In this document: one piece after another, positions 16,802 through 33,800 of the stretch
Layout of the letters: each line of letters begins with the position of its first letter
Position numbering within the stretch: the first letter of the stretch is position 1
Source of the DNA: Dipetalonema caudispina
Lineage: Eukaryota > Nematoda > Chromadorea > Rhabditida > Onchocercidae
Assembly: GCA_013365325.1 (NCBI GenBank)
Contig: JABVXV010000428.1
Span: 1 to 45,204, forward strand
DNA: 45,204 bases
Direction of reading: 5' to 3'
Program-made: the position numbers and the translations under genes
Notes under the pieces: model-generated
What the model was told of the DNA's origin: nothing
The model's input: the letters and a program-made list of their open reading frames with translations, nothing else
Database searches by the model: none

Positions 16802-19099
16802 TCTCGTTTTCAGATTGTAAGGCAAAATTTTTACTTGTAATATTTGACTGTTGGAATTGCAGTAAATTGAATCAAAAAAAAAGTGCATGGGATTTGGGTT
16901 ATTCGAACAAAACCAACTGGCACGTTTATTGTTGAATTGTGCGCAGCTGTTGTTCTTAGGTACAGTTATTTGAGAGTACAAAAAAGATTTGGCATTAGCT
17001 TTTCAGTGTGCTGGTAGATCTTTCTTTCTTGTTTTAAAAATGTTAGCCAAATTCAGATTTGAGAACTAGCTTTACAATTTTTGAACAGATTTTAATATGT
17101 CCAGATGCACTATTAATCGTTTATTGGTTACTTATTATCATGTTTCCATCAGTGATGACGTACATCGATTTGAATATACTTTGTATAAATTAATCAGTAA
17201 TAAAAAGATAAAAACTATTACATAATAGATTTCTTTGCTATATAGTCCTTGAACTGGATAAAGTCATTATGGAGAGAAAAGGCAAAGGCTTGGTAATGTC
17301 AACGGATGAATACACTATATTTTTGTGATTTTGTGGAAGATGAAAGATGGATATTCTGCAATAACCATTGTGGTTGTTTCAAAATTTTCTTAGATAATTT
17401 CATCCTATTATACGAATGTTGTATTTTTCTGAACAACTTTGATGTGAATGATGTATTGGTTTCTCCGACTTACCCCTAGTAGAATGCATGGTATTCTGTA
17501 TTATAAACTAGCATATTACTATCTTCTGGCAAAATTCCCTTATAATTAACTGAGATAAAATTCATTTAATTATAAGGAAATCATGTATGTTAACTCTAAC
17601 AGCAGAGATATATCGGACCGTTTCCGTCTTCCTATCGATTCCGGCCTTTTAATTTCAGTTTCCTGTTTTTGCCTGTAATAAAGATAAATAAAAAAACCTT
17701 TGTAGTCAAATATAAAGTTAAAGAGAATGTAGTTATCATCACTCGTTATTTTTGCACTATTATGCAATGGCTAAAAAATTTATAAAATTAGAATTGATAG
17801 AAAGTACTATTAATTTTTATCATAAAGACAAAAAGGCGAGAGTAATTTCTTTAATTTGAACATAACCGTTCACATTTTGAAGTGATAGGCTGTATAGTGT
17901 ACTGTATCATTTTCCAGGATTCTAATTTCGCTAAATTTTCCCGCTTGAATCTTTCGTGTTATAAAACTTCAACTGTACCTGATTTTCTTAAAGCTCAAGC
18001 ATCGATATTTGTTACTGTTGTTTACTTAACACTAGGCCAATCTTGCATGTTATTCGTACCGTTCTTGCCATTTTTCTATTTTTTGTAAAATTAAGGGATT
18101 AGATGGACGATAGCTTATTCAGCTGTGCATTTTTGAATTATTTTTGGACGTGACAAAAAGTTGGAATATGATGAAAGGTCTTAAATTTACCTAATTTTAT
18201 CTTGAAAATCGGCTGAGTTTGAAATTATACTTCCACTGTTTAGTAAATTCTTCCAATATCCTTATAACTTGTAACTTATAATGGTACATTCCTGTTCGGT
18301 AAATGCAACCATATACCGAATACTGTAAGAAATCTATAACAACTTTCTACTCGAAATTCGCTACTCACAATGTCATTCTTTACTTTTCAGCTTTTAATCC
18401 TGACTAACGAAAATTAAAATTTGATAATATAAATACCTAAAAACTTAGATAGGAAGGATCATCTAATAATAATGTTCACCATGAAAAATTCGTCAAACGT
18501 TTTCCCGAAAACTTTCGTACCATTAACGAAAATAAAGTTATACAACAGCCATAGTAACAACAACTTCAACCAATGATATCCCTTTTTTCAAGGTAAAATC
18601 GTTGCTTTAAATTAGCAATTCTTATAGCTGCAAATGATCATTCAATTCGTTTAATTTTTTATGTTTTAAGGCTTTTTCTTTTGATCTTTTTTGGAAATTT
18701 ACAAGGTATACCATCATATATTTTCTCAATCAATAGTATGACATTTGAAATAATATAGAAATACAATATGATGTAATAAAATATTCGTTATGTACAATTT
18801 TCATAGACATAAAATTGTTTTGAAATGTATTCTATCGTATAGTTTCTATTCATATCAGATATCCCATCCAATTTTTTTGAATTTTGAACAACTACAAAGA
18901 TAAGGAAGAAAAACATTAATCAAAGTTTGAGACATTTCGAGTATGGTCATCTATTTACAGTAGTACATTTACAGAATGCTACTATCATTTAGCAATCGTG
19001 GAATATACCTTTTTTACATCTGTGAAATCAATGATCAGTGAAATAAATGTAGCATCAATATCATCATAAATAATGTATTTGCAGTATATATTAATTCAT
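16802..19099. other. Convergent intergenic region after mrpl-24
   Basis: The 3' ends of mrpl-24 and the minus-strand unknown gene both face this region. It is AT-rich with stop codons in all frames. I see no exon, RNA gene or long repeat. Confidence 0.55.
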
Positions 19100-21215
19100 T
19101 CATTCATCACGTTCATAATCAAATCCCATAAATTCATATATATTTTCATTTCTGTAAATTTCTATCGATCGATTTTGAACATAAAGAAAATGTCGTAGGT
19201 CTGGTTCAACTATTCGATCATCGCAGACAATCTTTTCCAAACGATTGAGTTTTTCGGATGTCCCTGCAATAGGAAATGCGAATTGATAAAAGCAATTCAA
19301 AATAATTAAAAAAGAAGAAAGCAACACATTTGATGATATTATAATTTACATAATTACTGGAAATAAGAAATTACTTTTGCAATTAATTTTAGTGAGAATG
19401 ATTAATTTCCACTTATTATAGTTAATCACAATACCCAAATATTTATTTGTGTGTATTGCACATGATAAAATATAAAACATCTCTTATAAGTGATAAAAAT
19501 TTCATTTTCATTCAAAAGAGAGAGAGAGAGAGGGAGAGAAAAAAAAGAAGGGTGATAAGCTGTTAATTCAAGAATTGTGTAGTGTATAAAGGGAGGAGTG
19601 TAAAAAGATGGAGTAGATGAAATTCAAACTGTTAATTATTTGTATTGTAACCAATGCATAAATTTGAAGTAAGAATTTTCAGAAGGAAGAATATTCAGTA
19701 TTATTCCTAGAAAAAGAAATTCTAATTAACCTTCAGTAATAAGACAGGTAACTTACAAACATGTGAAACACTTACTATTACGCATTTTTCATGTTAACTT
19801 TACTTATCTATTCATTTTTTTCTAATAAATTATGATCAACTACATTTAAAATTTTTTTCCCTATTTCTCTTTCTGTGAACAATATGAAATTGTACAAATT
19901 ATCATACCAGCCATAAAGAACATATAAGGTGGACAATAACATGGTTTGTCATCTCGTGATACTTTTCTCATTCTAGCATTTGGTAAATTAAATGTTTTCA
20001 AATATTTCCAAACTTCCTCCATTATTTCTTCACTTCCTTCGCTTGACATGAAGAAAAGAATGGCTAACAAATTCATTTCCATTTCTCTAAATTCATCGTT
20101 TTTTTTATTCTTTTTCTTTCTAACAATTTGAAATTTTCAACCTTTGATAAAACTTAATCCGATTTTTTTCCCTTTTTTAAATTTATGTATAAAAGTTTCA
20201 AATAAAACATAAAACTATTCCTAGGCTATGTATCAAAAAAATATCAAGCTAATTAAAAAGACATAATTATGGAATAAATAATTGGTAACCTACAAATACC
20301 TAACTAATGGGTGAAATTAAATGGGACGATTAACATTGATAATGTTGATATATACAATACTTATCACTTAAATCGTTACTATCAAATGGAAACGTACACT
20401 CATTTCCATCATGTGAACCCGGTAAATCTTGATTAAATTACAACCAGTCCCAAATTATCGTCGTTTTCACGGTAATACCATCAGTGTTACATTGATATAT
20501 CAAACATTATTATTTCACTTCATACTTAACGCGAGACTTTTTTAAAATATTAAATGGGAAGGATGAAAAATTTTTAAATTTTTAATAAAATATTAACAAG
20601 TATCTTTAATCTATAAATTATTGACATACTTATATAATCGTAACAGTTCGTTTAGACAATCCATGACCTCAGCATTTACTTCCGTTAAGGTTGGCATCAT
20701 CATACTCCAATCCCAGTAAATATTTCTCATAGCTGGGAAAACATTTTTTAAATGTTTCAAAAATCTCATTCCACTATTTTCAGCGTTAGGATGTACGCCT
20801 TGTGCAACAACAAATTCAACTGCTGAATTCAATACTTTAGTGTTCTCAAATGTTTCTACCTGAAAAAAAAAAAAAAGAAATGGAACCTAATTTGAAATAA
20901 ACAGTACCAAAAGATTCTTCCCTTCTTCTGATAATATCATTGATAGTTAATCAGTCATTCCTTCCTCCTCCTCTACCTTTCTCTTCATTAATCAAGAAAT
21001 ACAAATTGTTTGATAATTTTAATTTGACAAACATTTAGATGTTTATAATATGAAACTAAATAACCATTTTATGATGTCGGGTAATATTTGTTTTTTTTTT
21101 TTGAATCTTATTTAAGATTTTGGTGATAAATAAATTTTTAAAAAAACAATTTTTTTTCTTTAAAATTTTCTTTTGTGAAATTTTTAGGTGAAAGAAGACA
21201 TGTACACACACACAC

Positions 21216-21251
<36 letters not shown>

Positions 21252-22628
21252 ACACACACACACACATACGGATGCACAAGTAAAACTAACATTTATACCA
21301 GGATATCTGTGAAATCGAACCAATCCTATATTCAAATTTTTAATAACCAATTCAATTTCTTTCGTTGGGCAACTTCCATTCAAATCAATTAAGCGAATCT
21401 AAAATACAAAAAAATAAACTTCTTTCAAAATTTAAGCAATTTATAAATAATAATTTTATCTATGTTTTCCTTCATTATATTTTAATAACAGAACTCTATA
21501 CAATATGTTTTTCAATGCTTGTACAATTGAGCATTATCAACCTTCCGAAGAAAGTCGTTCCAATCTTGAATCTATCGGATGGTTAAATTATCAATGACTA
21601 TATAATATCTGTAATCTTCACCAAAATTCCATTTCGAGATCATATCATATTGCAGCAATAGATGTTATAATGATTGAATCATATAAAAAGAGGACGGAAG
21701 ATATTCTCGAAAACTTCAAATAAATCGTAAAGATATGAAGGTAAATTAACAATTTTATTCATTAAGCAAAATATTGGGAATAATTTGTTATGATAAGCAA
21801 GCCGTATTGTGTTATTATTTTTTTTTTTATTACATCATTAATCGAAATTCTTTATTAAATTTCCTTTAATAATTGATCTATCTAATTTAAGAAGAAAAAA
21901 AAAAACCTGTGCATCTGATAGTGCCGGAAATAAACCTTCAAAGTCTTCATCTTGAGCACCTTTTTGTTGACTTCTGTAGGAAAATGCAGACAACAATGAT
22001 GCATGTGATAATAAAAATGTTATATCTGAAGTTTGCGCATCCGATTCGCTTATAAGAAGATAGCGTAAATCGGAAAGAAATCCTCGAACCTAAAACATAA
22101 GCGTATAAATTCCAATACAGTGCAAAAAATAATTTTTCTTTTGACTGAAATTAATAACATTTTGAAATAATTTAAGGTAAGAAATTTTGATAAAATTTCG
22201 AAATGTACTATTCTGTTGAAAAACTTCATAAGAAAAATCATTTCATAAATTTTCAGAAAGTATTAAAACACTATTTGCATTAATTAAAAAAAGAAAGGAA
22301 AAAAAAAATTCAATAAATTTTAATTCGTGATTTTTTTCCGATCAGTATTTACCGTTTCTTTGCTAGTTTCTCTCAAAGCAGCAACTAATTCACCCAGTGG
22401 ATTTTCATTGAATAGAACTTCAAGTATTGCTGGACCTAACGTGCTCAATACATCCTTGCTTTTTACAACTATCAGATGACCCGCTGGACCGATCTGTCGA
22501 TTTGCATCTTCACCCATTCTTTTTGCATTCTTGACCCTCCATATGAGTCCTTTTTCTTTCCATGGTACAACTTTTTTTTCCCTTGTCCATACTGTAAATT
22601 GGTCACTTTTGACCGATTCTTTAGCCAT
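19100..22628 (-). CDS. Unrecognised six-exon protein, 375 residues
   Basis: I do not recognise this family. Exons on the minus strand: 22628-22353, 22089-21907, 21398-21299, 20855-20630, 20086-19908, 19263-19100. All phases close to give 375 residues from MAKESVKSDQF to DYERDE. The protein is largely helical in appearance, with Leu-rich segments such as LSTLGPAILEVLF and VMDCLNELLRLY, and has no signal peptide or clear membrane span. A Cys/Pro cluster (KPCYCPPYMFFMAG) sits near residue 310. Exon 4 is entered four bases downstream of a good TTTCAG, at gtag|AAAC; only this choice keeps the frame open. The ATG follows an acceptor (tttttttttag) by one base, so this may be a trans-spliced start. 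However, the same exon also joins in phase to upstream exons (see 23396-23834), in which case it is internal. The exon structure, codon continuity and acidic C-terminus support a real gene. Confidence 0.72.
19516..19538. repeat. (AG)n short microsatellite
   Basis: Purine dinucleotide run aagagagagagagagggaga in the intergenic/intronic region on the left side of the unknown minus-strand gene (intron 19264-19907). Confidence 0.85.
21204..21267. repeat. (CA)n microsatellite in an intron of the unknown gene
   Basis: About thirty CA units with a few interruptions (cg, ta) lie within the intron 20856-21298 of the minus-strand unknown gene. It creates artefactual Cys-Val-rich open frames on the minus strand. 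Confidence 0.97.
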
Positions 22629-23028
22629 CCTAAAAAAAAATTACATTCATTATAAAACAAAAAAAAAAAAAGTTTCTGATACAAACATTTGAAATTTAAA
22701 AAATTAAAAGTTTGTCCACTTTATCTTGTTTTGAAAATTTAAAGAAAAAAAAGATATCAGAAAGCTATAAAGGCAAAAAGGCAAAGTGAAAAGTTGCAAT
22801 ATTACTTAAAATAAGCCTATTCATTTATATATAACAGAAATAAAATCTTTAGTTTCTTTAATTTTAATCTTTAACACTTCTTTGTTAATAATTCTCACTG
22901 ATATTGCATGAAATATTGTTATTTATTACGATTTTATAATTTAAATAAAGAATGGAAAAATTACAAAACATTAAATAACAAAAAATTTCTTCCAATTAGA
23001 ATATGTTTTGCTTAAATTAAAAGAAATA

Positions 23029-23050
23029 TTATATATATATATATATATAT
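23029..23050. repeat. (AT)n microsatellite
   Basis: An alternating AT run lies between the first certain exon of the unknown gene and the candidate upstream exons. Confidence 0.9.
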
Positions 23051-23395
23051 AAATATTTCCCCTCCCCTAATTTTTGTAAATTTCAAATTCTATATATATT
23101 TATATATATTTATGAATTCTGACTGGACAATAATTAACGAAAAAATTACTCTTTACTAAAAACTTATGAAAGAATTTGAAATTTACGAAAAAATTAGAGG
23201 CGAGAGTTTAGGAGCAATTTTAGCGAATCAACAAACCTTTACAGCAGCAGCGACGCTTCCAAAAAATTAAATCTCTATATATAAATCTATGTACCGATCG
23301 TTGATCTCCGATTTCACCGAACTAGCAAACTTCCTACTGATGCCAATACTTCTAAAAAGAACAATAAATCACACAACCAAAAACCTCAATCTTAC

Positions 23396-23834
23396 CTCCA
23401 TTTACCGCTTAACTCTGACCTTTGACATACTACTTTTTTTAATGGCATTTTTCCTTCATGCTCTGCTTTGTTTTCACCGTTGCAAAAACTGAAGTATCTG
23501 AAAAAAATAAAACAACAAGCTGTGGAAAAATTTTCTTTTATAATTTTTTTTTTTTTTAACTTAATGGACGCAAAATATAACTGAGATCCTTTACCGGAAG
23601 TCAACATATGCCCAGGATTTAAAAATCAGAAAACGTATTGCATGTAACAACAACCGGAATGTACATCTCAGCGTTGGGAGTAACTCTGTAAGTATTATTT
23701 TTGCATCATGAAACACAATATTAATACTGAATAATGTCATTAACACTTTCAACCTTACAAATTGCTTTCGGAACTTTTCACTTAAATAATGCAGCACATC
23801 TCTTGATACATAATCGTCTCCGGTATTTATATTA
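23396..23834 (-). CDS. Two candidate upstream exons of the unknown gene
   Basis: Two splice-bounded open segments on the minus strand: 23834-23595 (acceptor gaattcag, donor ttccg|gtaaag) and 23497-23396 (acceptor attttttcag, donor ggag|gtaaga). They read NINTGDDYVSRDVLHYLSEK... through a hydrophobic stretch to KSWAYVDFR, then YFSFCNGENKAEHEGK... to RSELSGKWR. The two join in phase, and the second joins in phase to the MAKESVK exon (AG+G = Arg, giving GKWRMAKES). They are therefore either the N-terminal part of the same protein or the end of a separate gene. A further candidate first exon, 24079-24011, begins with ATG directly after cgttag and reads MLVSKKWDQKYLERLYEK, but ends in phase 0, while 23834 needs phase 2; an exon may be missing. 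Product unrecognised. Confidence 0.5.
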
Positions 23835-24079
23835 CTGAATTCTTATCCGAAAAATGGTGCAGACAGGAAATATTCATGTACCAATTTCCTGGAAAGACTT
23901 TATAGTACAAACTGTTTGAGTTTAACACTCTATTAGTTTCATCTATTCAAAGCAATGATTGATATTAATTCAATAGTTCCTATGAGCTAATTCCTGAATG
24001 AAATGTTTACCTTTCCGAATTTGTTTTTTTCGTATAATCTCTCCAAATATTTTTGATCCCATTTCTTACTTACAAGCAT

Positions 24080-26150
24080 CTAACGACAAAATAAATGACT
24101 GGATACAATACAGGTTGAGGTTGAAAATAGCAAAATCACAAGCGAATTAAATGACAAGCTTATGATTTCACCGTTTGTCTACAAATTGAGCAAAAAGAAA
24201 ATTTAATTGCCTAATATGAAAGATACTAATTAGCAACCGGATAACATTACAATATCTATTAATCTTTCATATTTTCTCCACTATCTTTGATCTTTCAATA
24301 AGTGTTTCGCGATCGTTGATTGATAAACGACTTTATTCTTTCAATAATCTCAAATTAAAGTTTAAAAAAAAAAAACGATGCATTTTTGAAATATTATTGC
24401 ATCAACAAATGTAAATTCATTCAAAGAATTTTCACTCCTCTTGATGACTCCTTTAGAAATTTAATAAACTTTTTAAAAAGATGAGAAAAAATAGCATAAT
24501 ATCTTAGCTGTTTTCATTTCAAAACTTCAATTGCGTATAATTCTTCACTGAATTATTCAATGTTTTGAAGATATGTTATTTTGAGATTGTTAGACGTAAT
24601 ACAATATCTCATCAACCTGAATTATTTTTTAAAAAACAACTGTCCGATCAAATTTGGTATTTTACCGATCGATCCCAATTTACTAATATAACTTGATGCA
24701 TTATGCTAATGTTTATTAGTGATGTTAAAATCAAGGAAGTATTTATTTTATCAAAATATTTCATCCATGTTTGCTTGGAAAAATGTGGTTTTATTTTGGA
24801 ATTATTTTACAACATGTAAAATAATAATCCATTCCACTTTTGATTAAGGAATCAATTAAATGAAATAATATCACTATTATTATTCCCGACTGCTTCAATT
24901 ACATCGATATATGATTGTATGCAGCCTGTAGTGATCTTATCTTTCGTACGGCGGAAATTATCATCAAGTTTTAGCCAAAGATACCACTGTCTACCTATAC
25001 TACTGAAATTTGAACCTTTCCCAAATATTTAAAATTACATCCTACAAACCAGGTTACTTGTATAAAAATTTTATAAAATTTATTCTTTGAGTCATTAAGT
25101 TCCAATGAGCAATGCCAGCTATCAAATTCTAACAGATTTATTATTATTAACAACAATTCATAGCGTCAAAGATATTTTATTTATTATTCACCGACAAATT
25201 TACTTCTTTATTTGTCCACAAACCCGGGTAATGCACTGATGCACGGTTGCCCGAGTTTTATGGTAATAAATTGCCAATTGATGAAATTAAGTTTCGATTT
25301 TCGTATATATCTTTCCAGTGATCTTATTTAGTGCTGAATAGGAAAGACTTGTCGAAACAAGAAATTTCGTTCGTTAATTCCATCAATAACTATTCAGATG
25401 GACAGTTTAACTGTGGTTAGTTTAAGTTTTTAGGTCCCAATGGTTGAATTAAATGCTCCCTACCAATAGCCAATCGATTATTAAAGATGAATAATTAATT
25501 CAACTGTTAAGACTATGCAATTCAGGATTATTTCAAATCATTTCATTCAAAATAGCCAGTTGATGTCACTTAACTTCAGTGATAGAATGAAATTTTCAAA
25601 GTTAATGAATTATTCACCTTTATCGCCTGTTTAAAATGTAGAATTTTGCAACATTTCATTCAATAAAATTCATTCAAATTGCCATTTCAAATTATTCAAA
25701 TTTTTAAGATCGAATTATTCAATTCCAATGAGTCATTTCGTTACTTAGTTCATTTCCAACAATTAGTTCTAAGTTAAATCTTAACGAATAATTCAACTCA
25801 ACGAGTGCCATACACTGCCAGAAATAAGGACACTCTCTATGGTAACTGTAGGTCACCGTATTCCGCAATAGCTATAGTATTTAATGGATTCGTCCCAAAT
25901 TAGGGATGAAGTGAACAGCGTTACTGTTGGATGGCTGGTTTGTGTGGTTCGATATGTTATATTAATTATGATAATTAGCGTTACTAAGTTAATCTGAATT
26001 AACCTGTCGTGTTAATTCAATTCATTTACACGTAAATAAGTTACATATAATGTGATGAGTTATTTGATCGCAATTAATTTTTGGCAGTTAATAATAGATT
26101 TTAATAGAGCATATTGATAATATTTCGCTGTTTTAATTTTGCATTTTCAG
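24080..26150. other. Intergenic AT-rich DNA upstream of rpt-5
   Basis: No exon is visible. The left part should hold the promoter of the minus-strand unknown gene and the right part that of rpt-5. A GC-rich imperfect hairpin at 25220-25258 stands out. The rest is rich in attcaa-type words. Confidence 0.5.
25220..25258. repeat. GC-rich imperfect inverted repeat
   Basis: The left arm aaacccgggtaatgca and right arm tgcacggttgcccgagttt flank a 4-nt loop (ctga). Pairing gives AAAC/GTTT, one mismatch, CGGG/CCCG, a G-T wobble, AA/TT, a 3-nt bulge and TGCA/TGCA. It lies about 0.9 kb upstream of rpt-5 in otherwise AT-rich DNA. Confidence 0.7.
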
Positions 26151-26160
26151 ACTGAACATA

Positions 26161-30059
<3,899 letters not shown>

Positions 30060-30762
30060 TTTCCTTTCTATATTTTAGTAGTCTAATTATTTCTAGGATC
30101 AAATTTTTTGTTGTATGGGATTGCGATTATAGTAAGTGAGGAGATTTTGCGGAGACCAAAAATGAATTCCTTTTCCAAAAACTGTGTATGGTGAATTAAA
30201 TACGGCTATTGTTATTCTTCCAGGAAATGTGACTACCTAATTAAATTGACAACTCATTTGTTAATTTGAATTTAGTAAGGAATAAAGCATTTCTGAAAAT
30301 GTTTTCAGTTCTTCACGTCTTTTTAAATTCTTTCCTTTTTTATTATTCTACCATGGTTAATCCTTTGTATATGTTTTTTATCAGTCAGTTAAATAAAGAA
30401 ATTGGCGATTTGAATTTGTTATTTACATTTTCGTTTTCCATTTCCTGCTGCATTTTCCTGCAGTTCCATAACTATTGCAGATTTTTGCTTATTATAAAAA
30501 TAGAAATTGGAAAATATTCTTCGTGAACTAAAAAATGGGTGACAAATACGTAAGAGAAGCTATATTATCTCTATTAGTACATCGGATAAAAAATGGATTC
30601 TGGATTGTGTTCAAATGTGGTTTTGAAGGATAGTCATCAATTGTGCTGTTAAACATAATGAACAGCGTAACATGCAGATGGCGTCTCGATGAATATCATA
30701 ATACTTCCTTAATCGTAACAGTATCAGAATTCTTAACCATTGTTACTTTACTACTGTTTCAG
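30060..30762. other. Spacer between rpt-5 and SLC25A44
   Basis: This holds the rpt-5 3' UTR (an aataaa-type signal occurs in ttaaataaagaaatt near 30390) and the upstream region of the next co-oriented gene. The distance between the two coding regions is 766 bp, so co-transcription with trans-splicing is possible but not shown. Confidence 0.5.
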
Positions 30763-30790
30763 TGCGGTTTTGCATTTCATCACGTTTTGT

Positions 30791-30829
30791 ATGCTACTGC
30801 GAATTGAGCGCACTTTAAATTTTTTATGA
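30791..30829 (+). promoter_or_regulatory. 12-codon uORF overlapping the SLC25A44 start (ATGA)
   Basis: In the leader that follows the acceptor ctgtttcag (ending 30762), an ATG at 30791 opens a frame of 12 codons. Its TGA stop (30827-30829) shares bases with the main ATG (30826-30828) as atga. This arrangement can couple or dampen translation of the downstream frame. It assumes the mRNA starts at or before the acceptor. Confidence 0.5.
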
Positions 30830-33800
30830 ATCCAACTGCTCAATCCGATTATGGGGTATGATGTCCTTTTTTTTTTTTTTAAATGTCATCTGAGAGTTTT
30901 CTAGAAATTACAGCTTTCATCCTGGAAATCAAGTTAATAGTTGGGATTTCTCGGCATCTAAATACTGCTAATCTTTGGGATAGGAGTTAAAATAATCAGC
31001 TGAATTTGGATCAAGCATAGTGCGAACAACGATAATATAACCTTGAAAACTGTTTGCCTATTCCATTCACTACTTGATCTATCAGTGATTTAGACTGTCT
31101 AACTTTGGCTGATATATTTTGATATCAGATGGTTTGGGCTGCCATTCAGAATAAATTATCTATCACAGTTTGAAATGTTTTCATTTTTAATTGATATTCC
31201 GTATTTCATCGAACTCTCACTTGTATGTTGGTAAAAGCAGATAAAATATAGGTTATGTTATCATATAGTTAAGTATTACTGCAACGGAAGAATTTTTTTT
31301 TTTCGAACAAAGTTCTCTTTCTTTTAATTTTCTTCCAAAATTTTCAGTTGGAAATAATCGAATGGAGGCATTTAGATAAATATAGTTTATCAACATATAT
31401 TTTCACGTCATCATGCAGCATAAGATTCTTGATATATCCATTTAATTTTGTCAAATCACGCTTGCAACTGCAAAAACAAAATACAGTTTACAGAGGAGTG
31501 CGACATGCATTAGTGCATATTATTCGAAATGAAGGTTTGCGTGGTTTATATAAGGTGGGTCTTTTTTGATTTGATTTCAACCAGCAGATCTTATCACTTT
31601 TAATTTATCTAGTCATCTGTTTCTCTTGACTTACGGATGAATTAAACAAAATGATCGTTCATGATTTCTTTACAGTTGTTTCACGCTTTGTCCATTATCT
31701 TTCATAACGTACATTGTGAAATTCAAAATGTAAACATAACCGCGCCATCATTTAATTTTCTCACCTGTATTCACTGTATGCCTAGATATTGTTTTAAGCT
31801 GTCACAACCACAATGGTCTTTTATATACTTATCCAATCGGTTTAGATGTGAAAAGTGTGTTGAATTTCGAGTTTTTGTAGGTTTCAGAATTATTATTTGT
31901 GTCATATTTCACTCTATAATATTGGCACAACAATTATTTCTTAATTTTAGGGTTTCTTGATGACAGTTCCGCAAAATGTTGCGCCACTGATATACTGTAA
32001 TGCTTACGAAAAAACACGTGAATCTCTAAAATTTCATCTGGGTTTATCGTCCGATAAATTGGTCTCTTCTTTAGCTGGTAAGTTTCATTCATTTCTGGAG
32101 GAGTTATGGAAGTATACTGAAGAAGGTAGCAGGTAACGATTTGCAAAAAATTAAGATTGTCCTGTCAAATAGATAATGTTTTATATAGTGGTGGCTCAAC
32201 TGAATAATAGAATCGGTCAATTAGTAGTTAGATGTAAGCGACTAGTTTTTTCTTGTATATTAAATTAAAAGTGCAAATCCACGTTCTACAAAATTTGAGC
32301 TGACATCTAACTATTAATAAATATTTATTATATTATGAAAGTTATTCTAAATAAATACATATATACGAGTTGTAACAGTGTGTAATGTCTTTGTATACTA
32401 AATATACTTTAAGGTGGTACTGTATCGCTTTTAACTCAAATAATATTCGTTCCAACAGATATTACTTCGCAGTATATGATTATTTATAACAATCCTTCCG
32501 CCTTTGTTGGTAAGATTTCACATTAAATCAAAAGGACTTAAAAAAAACGATTTTTTTTTTTAAAAAAAATACCTACTTAGAGTAACGGTTATGCGTACAG
32601 TTTTTGTGATGGCAATGGTTCCACCGTTCTGCTACGCAAACTTGCATTTCGTATTCATGTTAACCAAATTATTTCTTCTTGGCACTAATTTATGAAAGTA
32701 GTACATAGGTTCTATGGTAAATCCCGAAGTTTCTATAATTTCTGTCATATATAACAGCAGTTTCAGGTGAGTCTCATCATGCTGCTGTCTTGAACTATAT
32801 TCATCAAAATAAAGCCAAACTGTCAACGAGACCGGCTTTTCAAATTCTCCGCGCCTTATATCATGTTGATGGTTATCGTGGCTTTTTCAGGTATATAAGA
32901 TTGTAGAAAAGATCCTAGAGATATATCAGTCATTTGATAGAAAACAGTAAATTTTCTATGTAAACTTGGAATGGCATGATATTGCTTGTAGTGCTTTAAC
33001 ACATATATTTCTGAAAAGTCATAGGTTTACAAGTCCAATTAAGGCAATAAAATAAGACATTGTTGTGTTATTAATTGGAATCATCGTTAATCAGTTAAAC
33101 AAAAGCTTTACATTTCCTAACTTTTCATATTTTTCATCCTTTTTTAAATATTTCTAGAGGTTATATAGCCTCAACAGCACTGGGGATGTCTGCTGGGTCA
33201 ATATTTTGGACAGTATATTATACATGCCTGGAAAGTATTCGATGGTGTAGGAGGAAATTTCTTCATAGTTTACTTGGTGAGCATACATTATTTAGGTTTT
33301 ATTGTATCGTTATCATTGGCAGGAGTGTATCAAATATTAAGAATTAAGAAAAAATTTATTCAGGGTATGACAAAGATGGACATCCTTACCTTTTGTTGGA
33401 TCAGGGTGTAGCTGCAGCAACCTCTTCCATAGTAGCAACGACGCTAACAAACCCACTAGAAATACTACGATTACGTGTACAGGTTCACGGATTTTCAAGT
33501 GTTTAATCGTTTTATAAAGATATTATGCTCGGCTGCATTATACTATCAACTTTTTCTTCAGTTTCGAATCATTACTATTTTTGGACTTCAAATATTGAAT
33601 TCAAGTCTGATTTCTAGCCTTAGATAATACTTTCAAATATGATCTTTGGAAACTTGGTTTTTGAACTCAGACTCATGAAATTGTACACTGTAGTAATAGA
33701 AATATTAACACTATAATTTTAGATTTCAAATATTAATGTAAATAATTGAATTCTATTACTTTTCGATAGGTTCAACGTTCATCATACGCGGGTACTATTA

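Noticed and set aside
21056..21383. Minus-strand open frames rich in Cys-Val repeats
   Set aside because: They are the translation of the (CA)n microsatellite in an intron. Only the first part of one frame overlaps the true exon 21398-21299.
31661..31960. 99-codon frame in SLC25A44 intron 2
   Set aside because: It has no similarity and ends at the acceptor of exon 3. The neighbouring exons join in phase without it.
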